DNA from: Cantharellus purpuraceus
Lineage: Eukaryota; Basidiomycota; Agaricomycetes; Cantharellales; Hydnaceae
Direction of reading: 5' to 3'
Assembly (NCBI GenBank): GCA_025174535.1
Contig: JALBUN010000021.1
Span: forward strand, 62,001 to 126,000
DNA length: 64,000 nucleotides
Shown here: positions 55,001-64,000 of the stretch, in pieces
Layout of the letters: every line of letters starts with the position of its first letter
How positions within the stretch are numbered: the first letter of the stretch is position 1
Position numbers and translations under genes: made by a program
Notes under the pieces: model-generated
Told to the model about the DNA's origin: nothing
Database searches by the model: none
What the model saw: the letters and a program-made list of their open reading frames with translations, nothing else

Positions 55001-57679
55001 AGCAAGTGAAGAAGGTGGCGCGGGAGGTGGGTACTGAGGGAAAGTTGGGTGTACAGGCAGATATCGGAAGAGTGCAGGGCACGTGGAAGGAAATAACGTG
55101 AGGAAGTTGTATCCCCCATTGCATGTCTTTACGTGGCTGACTGTGATGATGTTATTATCATTGGGCATCCAGGCTTTCTGTGAATAAGATGGCACATAAT
55201 CTAACGACACAAGTGCGCGGGTTCGCACAGATTTCGGCGGCGGCCATGGACGGCGACTTTACGCGGTTTATCACTGTGGAGGCCAGCGGGGAGATGGACT
55301 CGTTGAAGACGCAAATTAATCAGATGGTGTTCAACTTGCGCGAGGCGATTCAGAAGAATACGGCTGCGAGGGAGGCGGCTGAGTTGGCTAATCGATCGAA
55401 GAGCGAGTTTTTGGCGAACATGTCTCATGAGATCCGGTGAGTGTGCCTTTTTTTTGCCTTTATTGCTTTTGCTTGACGTTGCGGAGGATAGGACACCGAT
55501 GAATGGTATCATTGGCATGACCGAGCTTACGTTGGATAGCGACCTTAACCGATCTCAACGGGAGAGCTTGCTGCTCGTGCACAGTCTTGCACGGTCGTTG
55601 TTGCTGATTATTGATGATATCCTTGATATTTCAAAAAGTGAGTTTTTTATCATGCGATGCTCGTGGCGGTGTGCTCTTGTATTAACAGGAGATGATGGTA
55701 GTTGAAGCGGGTCGGATGACGATGGAACAAGTCTCATATTCGCTGCGCTTTACCGTATTTGGCATCCTCAAGACGCTGGTGGTGCGCGCGGACCAGAACA
55801 ACCTCGACTTGACGTACGACGTTGACCCTGAGATACCCGACCAGCTGATCGGCGACGCGTTGAGGCTGCGACAGGTGATCACGAACCTCGTGGGCAACGC
55901 CATCAAGTTTACGCCGTCCAAGGTGTCGCGGCGGGGGATTGTGGCGCTGAGCTGTCGGTTGCTTGCGCTGGACGATGAGAGCGTGACGCTCGAGTTTTGT
56001 GTTTCGGATACGGGGATTGGGATTGCGAAGGATAAGTTGAATCTGATCTTTGACACGTTTTGTCAGGCGGATGGGTGAGTTGGTGTTTGTTTGTTTGTTT
56101 TGGGTGTTGAGGGGCGCTAATGTGTGGTGCGGACACAGTTCGACGACGAGGGTAATGGATTTGTTATGGCTATGATGGGTTTAGCGTGTGCTTACCGTTT
56201 TGCTTTTATGGCAGGAATATGGTGGGACCGGCCTTGGGTTGTCGATTTCGAAACGGCTGGTGTCACTGATGCAAGGCAACATGTGGGTGGAGAGTGAGCT
56301 CGGCAAGGGGAGCAAGTTTTTCTTCACGATCACGTCTCAAGTCAGCTCGCCGCCGCTGGAGGTTGTGTTGCAGCGCATGGCGCCGTTTGCGGGCCGGACG
56401 ATTCTCTACATTGACACGTCGCACAATGGGGATAGCGTGGCGAAGCTTATTCAGATGATGGGTCTCAAGGCGCACATGGTTCATGATATTTCGAGCGTGT
56501 CCGACCGGGAGCGGTGTCCGCATGTTGATACGATTTTGTTGGATTCGTTGAATATCGTGAGCTCGGATGAGGTGTTTTTAGTGCGATTTTTACTGACTTT
56601 TGGTTTCTTTTTTTTTTTTTGCGTTTTGTATTTTTTTTAGACGGGGCCTTTGCGTGATGTAGAGCACTTGCGGTATATCCCAATAGTGCTGTTGTCAGCG
56701 GTGGGTGTGGGTTGAACTTCTTTTACTGCATGTTTGAACGTCATTGACGTTTTGATCTTTTTAGGCTATGCGAGGCTTGAATCGTAGGCCCTTGATCCCA
56801 TTCACTCTGGGCGTTTTTGATCTTTTGACCGTATTCGTGACAGTCAAATGGTGTCTCGACAACAGCATTAGTTCACAAGTTACTACGCCGGTATCGCCGC
56901 AGGATCTGTCATCGGCGTTGATTTCTGCGCTCGAGTCGAATGCTGTTAGCCCCGTCGCCGCGCCCACGGGTGTGCGCTTTGATATCCTGTTGGCAGAGGA
57001 CAATGTGGTGAACCAGAAGCTGGCTGTTCAGATACTGAACAAGTACGGGCATCAAGTAGAGATTGCGGAGAATGGTGCGCTGGCGGTAGACGCGTTCAAG
57101 CAGCGGATAGCGGAAGGCCATCCGTTTGATATTATTCTTGTGCGTGTTTGTTGTGGTTTGCTTTATTGGTTTACTGGGTTGTTGGTTAACGGCATTTGAT
57201 GGGATATATAGATGGATGTATCAATGCCATTTATGGGTGGGATGGAGGCTACAGAGTTGATCCGGGTATACGAGTTGCACGATGGGATACCGCGTACACC
57301 CATCATTGCTCTGACGGCTCATGCTAGTTCGTCACAGGTCTCACTTTGTGGTTTTTTTCATCATGTTCATTTTTTTTTGCAGTGATTGGTGATCGAGAAC
57401 GATGCCTGCAGGCCGGGATGGTAAGTCTGGTTCTCGCATTGACGAGAGGGGCCTACGTCTGATAAACCGCGCCATACAGGACGATCACATCACCAGTATG
57501 CGGCGCACTTTTTGGGCTGGTTCCTTCCTTACTCTTGAATGCTGACGTAAACATTTACAGAGCCGTTACGGCGTGCAGACCTGTTGAATGCCATCAGTAA
57601 ATTGGTGAACGAGCGCGGCTCGCATGCCTCGCGGCTACTGCATCATCAATCTAGAATGATCGGTATTGGAATGACATGA
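52044..57679 (+). CDS. NIK1: Group III hybrid histidine kinase with HAMP repeats (Nik1/Os-1 class)
   Basis: Cytoplasmic osmosensing hybrid kinase that feeds the HOG MAP-kinase phosphorelay; in other fungi this class is the target through which dicarboximide and phenylpyrrole fungicides act. 26 exons were read, all with GT..AG introns, total 1356 aa. Start chosen at the ATG of MAPSLNHPF; the TTG 18 bases upstream is not a normal start. N-terminal ~225 aa with [19 protein letters not shown], then about seven HAMP-like modules ([91 protein letters not shown]). HisKA has the phospho-His in [19 protein letters not shown]. HATPase has [25 protein letters not shown] and [13 protein letters not shown]. 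The receiver domain has [14 protein letters not shown], phospho-Asp in [14 protein letters not shown], and [11 protein letters not shown]. Exons as short as 12, 13, 15 and 16 nt occur. No lesion seen. Confidence 0.95.
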
Positions 57680-58405
57680 CGGATCATCTATATATACCAC
57701 TACTACATCGTCTACCATCGGGACATGTTGCGCCTATACGACGCCTTGCTGCCACCCACCACCGCCGCCGCAGTCACTCTCCCACCCCGCCATATCCTGA
57801 ATTTACGCTGTATTCTCCTATGTGTGACTAATGACTGTTATCTTCATGAATGCCGCCGCCCTTTGGTTTGCACCTCGTGTCTCCGCCTGTCATGTATTAT
57901 TCTCTGTTATCCTCCCTCCAGTTTACCCATTCTCTCTTTTTTTTCTTTCGCTATCGGCTGAGGACATTGTTTGCATATACGCACCCAACCCTATTACAAT
58001 CAATGTACACGTGATTTGCTAGTTGCCATGCCATTCAAAAGTGGGGGATAAGTAACCATGCATGCATGCATTGTTTAACCTGTAGCGCTTGGCTGGAATA
58101 TCAAGGAATGGCGGGGTATATATCGTTATGAATCAAAAGTGGGCTACATGCTGACACAAAGCCAACAATAACATGTCGTAGAAGCGAATGAGAGCTACAG
58201 AAAAGAAAACGGTCCAACCTCCCACCGTCCCCTTCCAAACAACACTTCCCTGTCCGATGCATCCGTCAAAGACGGCGACTACAACACCTCTGCACCAGCG
58301 GCGGCGTTGGCATAAACCTTGGAACAATCAGCCCCAGGGGTGTGGATGGCAAGAAATACAACAGCGCAAGACAAACATACTGAATAGACATCCTCCCCAT
58401 CTTCC
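57680..58405. other. Intergenic region between convergent genes
   Basis: Tail-to-tail spacer shared by the 3' ends of the kinase and OSTalpha genes. Contains CT-rich sequence and a CATGCATGCATGCATT run near 58059-58074. No gene is seen. Confidence 0.6.
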
Positions 58406-60712
58406 CTAGGTTTGTACTCTCTCATACTGCGCTTGGCCAGGCGGCGGGGTTCTGTAGGCAAGTTCTTCGACATTCAGACGATGGTCCACAGCATGCATGG
58501 GGATCGCCTCCAGAGGCGAGGCTTTGCCGTACCCATAAATTGTGGCAGGCGCAGCTCCATCGCCATGTCCACCACCTGCCACTGCTCCCTCCTCGTCACC
58601 GTCGGGGATCACCGGTAGGTGGCTCTCGCTTGCTGCGGCCCGTCGGACGGGGACGCCTCCGGTCCATATACCAAATGCCTCTTCAAAGGTGGGACGTCGA
58701 CGGACATGTCCTCCAGTGGATGTGGTGGATGCAGCTGGTCGAGGGGAGTGCGTGTTGGGCTTGCCACGGGCATAATCAAAAAAAAAACGCAACGACGACC
58801 AGATCTCCGCTGCAAAGTCCGCTGTGCAAGTGGAGTCTCATGTGTTAGCTGATGAGAACATGGCACGAATGTTAGCTTGGAACATACAAAAGTTTATGCT
58901 GAGAATATAGAGGGTTTAGTGAGTATGACTGAATAGAAAAAATCGGCGTACCTATCCCAGAGCGGTCGGAAAATGCTCGTCTTTCCCAGAGCTGGATCTG
59001 AATACTCAGAGGCCCGGTATGCCCAAAGCATGAATAAAGCAAAGAAGACCATCTTTAGTAATGGCGTCAATGAGATACTAAGCCGGGAGTCGACTGATCA
59101 AAAGATGGTATTGTACCTCAATGTCCGTCGCGAGCGCGTTGAGGCCATCAGTAACGTTTGTTGTGGTCCAGAACTCAGTGGCTGCGCATGCGTTCGAGTA
59201 GCCGACGATGGGTAAGATTTCGCGGACAAACCTTTGATGACGTTATACTTCTGTAGCGCACTGAACTGGAGACGTGGAGAATAAGCAAATGGAGATGGAG
59301 TAAAGGTGAGACATACCACGAAGTCTTGATAGAAAGTTAACACTATGTTTACATATGAGTTACGAGCCTCATGAGTTGGACAATAAACACTCACTGACGA
59401 TTCCTAAAGCCATATTCATTTGGTAAGCAAGCAAGCAATGACGCTGCCATCTACCGGATCGCGCACCTTTAATACACAGGAACTTGGCAAGCGGTCTCCG
59501 GCCTTCCAGCTCGCTATTCGTTAAGCTGTAGAACAAAATCAAACCATAGAGGGCGACGCTGCATCACCACAAGGCTTCAGGAACACAAACGCACAGAATC
59601 CGCATGACCGATGGTCCACGCACCTGATACTTATGAAATCGATGGCAGTGATATAGACCTGCGCAAAATGTGGAGAATATGTTTGTGGACAGAGCACGTC
59701 GAAAGCTTGGGTAATGATTCCGACGATGGATACGGCTGAGGTGGAGAGGTATGCAACGATTGATAATGAGCTCAGACGGTGCCGTGCCAACATACCTGGT
59801 CGAATGATGACGTATTGCATAACGGACCACTTGACCGTATACATAAAGTAGGCCTATTAGAGTGCCTATCAGCACATGCCAAAAGCGTGAAGTAAAAGGT
59901 GAACCAGCCTTAGTTGGCCGGAATCGCCAGAAGCAGAACTGAAGGAAGTATAAGCTATGTATAATGTTGAATAGTAAAATGGACGTACGGGAAAGGGTAA
60001 AGGTTGTTTATCCTTCCTAAGAAGCGCATTCTCAGCCTTATCCCCAACGGCTGTCGAAGCCACATATTCAACCAATAACAACCTAGCCATACATTAAAAT
60101 ACGGCATGGCATAGTATACGGCTATAGAAACTTACATGAACGCGCTCAGTGTCACCGCCTTATTTGAATGTCAACGTCTGAGGCTTAGTACGTGTACATT
60201 GCCATACCTCATAGACTGTCAGATAGTCAGCCCAGTAATGACATTATAACGGAAAGAACCCACCGACTTCGATGAGAGAATAGTATGTATAGTCGCGGAA
60301 AAATCGGTAGGAGAAAAATGATATGATAGCGTAGACCTGTTGTGAGTGTGAGTAGCATACAGATTGACAGACATGTAGCTTACCGCCGGCATATAGAGAA
60401 TACGGATACTGCCCAAAAAGGTCACTCAAAGGTCCATAATTAATACGATGACCTACATTTGTCGTTGCTCGTTCCGATTATGGTAATGGCAAGCGTGGGT
60501 GAGCACGCTGTAGATGGTGATTAGGACTGTGAGAACGGCGCATCCCCCCGCGATAGCCCAACCTATGCGGTGCTGATCCCAATGGATACCGGTCTAAGCC
60601 ATGCTACTTGTGAGCAGTGGTCAAGGATGTATAAGTGCAGTTGACGAACCGAGTCCCAGAACGACGTTTGGTCCACACCGTTGGCGTTGTTGTCCGGACA
60701 GGTTGCGACCAT
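58406..60712 (-). CDS. OSTalpha/TMEM184 (DUF300) family membrane protein
   Basis: Minus-strand gene of 18 exons, 458 aa, reading frame consistent throughout. Start MVATCPDNNANGVDQTSFWD at 60712. Family hallmarks in order: IGWAIAGGCAVLTVLITIYS, THACHYHNRNEQRQIIRILY with MPAVYAIISFFSYRFFRDYT, YYSLIEVVYEAVTLSAF, PLPFPFCFWRFRPTKAYFMY, VKWSVMQYVIIRPAVSIVGI, TQAFDVLCPQTYSPHFAQVY, ITAIDFISISVALYGLILFY, LEGRRPLAKFLCIKGIVMLT, FYQDFVFSALQKYNVIK, GLNALATDIEMVFFALFMLW, SDFAAEIWSSLRFFFDYARG; then a polar ~100-aa tail. Predicted seven-helix protein. Relatives act in vacuolar lipid/autophagy functions in yeasts and in solute export in animals; the role here is inferred only. Exons of 8 nt (60208-60215), 9 nt (59395-59403) and 11 nt (58888-58898) are needed. 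Intron 59854-59908 uses a GC donor. Intact. Confidence 0.92.
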
Positions 60713-61842
60713 GACTGTCGTACGTTGGTATCGATAGCAAGAGAGAGAGAAAAAGAAAGAGAGGAGAAAAACACAAAGATGCGTGCAAAAGTGGGGTATT
60801 ATACGAAGAGAGGTCACTGGTTGCAGGGTTATAGGGAAGAAGCTGTAGCGCCGAAGGCTGGCGTCTAACTCGTCTAACTTTGGCTCTCCATGCTGCGACA
60901 GGCTGGCTATGCACCTTGCCCTGGCCTTGAACGATTCTGTCATTGTCAACGCTTACTACTACGTTTCACTGTGGCCATACTGGATCAATCACTGGCTAGA
61001 ATCTATATAAGGTAGCTATACCTGCTCCACTCGTACGGCTCTGATGTCTTTTCAAGTCCGTCATTGTCGTACATGACGAACAAACATCTATTCCCGAAGA
61101 CAGCACATCAGGTTCACATGCAGGGACTGTCTAGTGTTTCACGACCCGGGATATCCATTTTTTGAGGTGAGTTATACTTCTTGGTGCCTTATACCATGCG
61201 GCTATCATGACGTCTCTTTGAAATTCAACGGTAAGTGACAATACAGAGATACAGAATAGAGCGATATGGTGAAATCTCTACTTCGTCAATGTTGGTCATA
61301 AGACATCGCGCCGGAAACACTTTGACCAAGGATTGATGAGGCCCGCCAGAGATAGTCAGCTGAGAATACTCCGAGAGTTGCGGCGAGTATCCGACGGCCG
61401 AATTGGAGCGTTGAATGGGAGGCGTCACAGTTCGACTTGCAACCCAGCATGGTGCGATAAGGGTGACCCCGGACTTTCGGGGGCACAGGATACAGAATAA
61501 CAGCTAAGTAAATCAGCAAAGTCAAGATCGCCATCAAAGGTGGGTGACCTTCCGAACCATGCTAATAGGAATATTCAGGTCAGGAGGCCTGGGAAGGATC
61601 CTGTCGCCTGGATGGTTAAGCACCAGCGATAGGCATATGGTCAAGAAGACGAGCCATTGCCTTTACTTTCGGGAAATGATATCCGTCGCAACATCAGAAT
61701 AGCCAATAATGCAGACCTCCATAACAGAACGTCGACACAGGTACAAGTAGTGGACACTTGTGGCCCGTCGAGTGATGCGTAGCGGCTTGTACTTCAAGCA
61801 AGTTGAAGCACAGAACGAATGGAAGTAGATGGTGTTTCCACA
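60713..61842. other. No gene seen upstream of the OSTalpha gene
   Basis: CT/GA-rich promoter-side sequence (GAGAGAGAAAAAGAAAGAGAG near 60744-60765) followed by stop-rich DNA with no recognised family. Confidence 0.5.
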
Positions 61843-61907
61843 GGTCGCGTCTTTGACTTCTAGATCAACTGCTTGAAGCAGTTGATCTAAAAGTCAAAGA
61901 CGCGGCC
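61843..61907. repeat. Near-perfect 65-nt inverted repeat (hairpin)
   Basis: GCGTCTTTGACTTCTAGATC at 61847 pairs with GATCTAAAAGTCAAAGACGC ending at 61903. The 28-base arms have one mismatch and a single-base centre, and are extended by further pairs to about 61843 and 61907. There is no poly-U tract or coding context, so it is not an ordinary terminator. It may be a tiny foldback element or a fusion of two inverted copies. Confidence 0.85.
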
Positions 61908-63004
61908 CTTTAGCAGCTTGAGTCCTGTCAGACATACGGGGGAGAATTTTTCGAGTGCTTGTCAGCCGTACTATCCAGCAGTCAAGTAGGTTCTTCCCGA
62001 GCCCCATCTACCACTCGGAGAAGTACACGGGGGATATACGACCTGCGTATTCGAGGGGTGCGTGCTCCAACCGTTTATGCAGGGGGCGGATGAGCTACAA
62101 ACTGGCGCCATCATTGCGCAGCGATGGTTAGCCAAGATGCAAGGTACAATGTCTATTACAGTGTATCGGCACCGCTTTCACAGTATGGTCACTTATTACA
62201 CATAGGGAAAGTCCCTCAATTGAATCCGATCCTTTTTTCAATTTCTTACGCCAAATATTGTAGCAATTGGGCAAATGCATGGGGTGCGGTGACGTCCGTT
62301 ACCCATAGAGACGCGTTTTTTGAGTTGGCCCACTTTCATATCACATTAATTACCACCTCACATACATTTTCCCTGGGAATTATGATACTCTACGGGACAA
62401 TAAGGGTTTTCCCTAGAAACTTTCCCTTATATGGAGAGAATCTGAGCAAAATCAAAGGTGCCAGCATCAAATCATTGTTTACAATGAGGCACTAGAGGTG
62501 TGGCCAGCCGAGTGTAACAAGTTGCAGGCAGAGGGATTACAGGCTAAGGAAGCCTAAACGTCCTTTAAATCTCACTTCCAGCAGAAGGACCTAGAGATGA
62601 CGACAAGAGGTCGTCGCCGTCGCCGAGCGAGGACAGAGATTGAGTTCCCACGCATGTGAAAAGTGACCGTTTTGGCCATCTAACAGTATGGTCTTGTAAC
62701 CTAATTCACACCTTTAAATACTGTGAAAAGCCTTTATAACTTCCTTATAATACTTTAAATCTTTCTGTCTCTTAAGATTTTTTATTTTGAAAGCGTTGTG
62801 GTGCTGGCGTGAAAGTCAAAGTTGTGTGAAAAGCCGTGCCAGCACACTGTATATTTCATCATAATAATTGGCTTTTGAATTGTATTCTTAGCTGGCCTGA
62901 ATGGATCCTTGTGGGTTCGTTAACATGTAGACTGCGCTGGATGGCGCTGTTTGTTACAATCAAACCCTATGATGAGGGCGTATGTTGAACTGAGCATGTA
63001 CAAC
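61908..63004. other. No gene seen; one short plus-strand frame
   Basis: A 123-codon plus frame at 62124-62495 (YNVYYSVSAPLSQYGHLLHI, IMILYGTIRVFPRNFPLYGE) has no recognisable family and no supporting splice structure. The rest is AT-rich and stop-rich (62660-62900). Confidence 0.4.
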
Positions 63005-63840
63005 GATACGACAGCGATGATAGGCGAGAGCAATGGGTTGGGGCGATGCCCAGCAGCGGGTATGATTGTCAGCACAAGTCAACCACTACGACGCAATCTA
63101 CAGAAATATCGAGCTCAATAGTTCTGAAGCCCTCGTTTGCAATGGCTGAGCCGAGGACTTTGACGTTCTGGGTGGCAGAGACGTATATTGCGCCAGATCA
63201 CTGGACACCGGATTGACCCAGGAGTTCGGCGATGCCTGTTATCGTGATTGACTAGAATGTCAACTATCCACTGATTGCTCCTAATCCAGGAATTCTCTCC
63301 GTATTCCTCCAACCTACCAATGATGACCACATGCGCCAAACCCAAATCCAATAACGACGAGGCTTCCCAACCGAACAAAGGAGTACACCGGATGATGGCA
63401 ATACAGACACAGACCACACAGATATCTCAAGGCAGCCTGAATGACGTGTGTGAATCAAATACAAGTCAATGCGGGCAAACACCTACATCTAGATCACCAT
63501 TGCGTGATCATCTTGGGAATACTGTCAAGTGAAAGTTTGAAAATCTAGAAGTCAGGATTTGGGACTGCTTCCTGCCTGTTGTGCCGATTACAAGATATGC
63601 AGACGCACCTGTATGCAATCGAACTTTAAATAGGTATGTCACATGGTCTCGCATGGGTACAGACGTACCACGATCAGATCAAATAGTCTTGGATGCGATG
63701 CATTGATCCTGTCGCATGTCGCTGATCCCACTAGGAAGCAATTAAATATATTAAGTAAGAGCATTGCCTGAAATTGGGAGTACATCAGTGTCGTGGCTGC
63801 TAATTGCCGGTCACATCCGTTTGTATCTACGTCCACAACA
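63005..63840. repeat. Dispersed repeats Y and X, joined copy
   Basis: 63010-63225 matches repeat Y at 8565-8960, and 63285-63830 matches repeat X at 2640-3163. Here the two lie side by side, about as they do at 8.6-9.9 kb, which supports the view that X and Y are pieces of one ancestral gene or element. Minus-strand peptide VVCVCIAIIRCTPLFGW (near 63400) is hydrophobic. There is no intact frame. Confidence 0.65.
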
Positions 63841-64000
63841 AACATTGTCAATAGGCGGTGTGTTTCTGAAGCTAACGGTGGTACTGATGAAGAGAAGGAC
63901 CAAGGGGTTGACGATGGGGGAGGGGGAAAATGAGACCCTTCTTACAGCAATCACGCTTCTACACGAAAGGTGTCACCATATATGAACGGTGTATAGTCAG
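63841..64000. other. Window end, no feature
   Basis: A short plus frame (63764-63985) is cut from context; nothing is recognised. Confidence 0.4.

Noticed and set aside
59853..59938. A normal GT donor (GCTG/GTTCAC) for the OSTalpha intron at 59854-59908
   Set aside because: It would shift the frame and destroy the conserved KAYFMYTVKW segment; the GC donor keeps it.
62124..62495. 123-codon plus-strand frame with hydrophobic stretches
   Set aside because: No family motif or splice support; AT-rich decayed context.
1..64000. CRISPR arrays, prokaryotic operons, rRNA or tRNA genes
   Set aside because: Repeats present are minisatellites or dispersed fossils; no spacer pattern, Shine-Dalgarno spacing or tRNA fold was found, and introns show nuclear fungal DNA.

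Overview
The window is nuclear DNA of a basidiomycete fungus, most likely an agaricomycete. The evidence is the dense short introns (about 45-70 nt, GT..AG), the presence of mushroom-expanded families (DUF6535, DUF6533 and an F-box-like family), and the intron-rich housekeeping genes. I see no bacterial, organellar or CRISPR features and no tRNA or rRNA gene. All gene models come from reading splice sites and family motifs by eye.

Layout. 1-2.4 kb: decayed LTR-retrotransposon end with two minisatellites. 2.4-14.9 kb: two degenerate DUF6535 units on the minus strand, each preceded by a dispersed repeat (repeat X). Between them lies rearranged debris matching two genes that sit intact at 52-61 kb, the group III histidine kinase and an OSTalpha/TMEM184 gene. 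15-21 kb: mostly non-coding, with three tandem ~250-bp repeats and a row of repeated short exon-like modules. 21.5-30.3 kb: two paralogous F-box-like genes, each with at least one frame-breaking lesion. 30.5-37 kb: gene-poor, decayed membrane-protein scraps. 37-41.3 kb: third DUF6535 unit, carrying an internal inversion of ~350 bp. 41.9-50.0 kb: a tandem segmental duplication of a block holding the mitochondrial ribosomal protein uL14m gene (plus strand) and a DUF6533 membrane-protein gene (minus strand). 50.06-51.66 kb: an internally deleted Ty1/copia element with both LTRs. 52.0-57.7 kb: an intact hybrid histidine kinase of the Nik1/Os-1 class (26 exons read, 1356 aa). 58.4-60.7 kb: an intact OSTalpha/TMEM184 (DUF300) gene convergent to it (18 exons, 458 aa). 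61-64 kb: non-coding, with a near-perfect ~65-nt hairpin and another block of the dispersed repeat.

How it fits together. The right end is a conserved two-gene core: an osmosensing kinase and a membrane transporter-like protein. The rest is a birth-and-decay region where lineage-specific families duplicate and break. The most unusual points are that both copies of the normally essential uL14m gene carry different frame-breaking lesions, and that intron-containing pieces of the kinase and OSTalpha genes lie scrambled together about 45 kb away.
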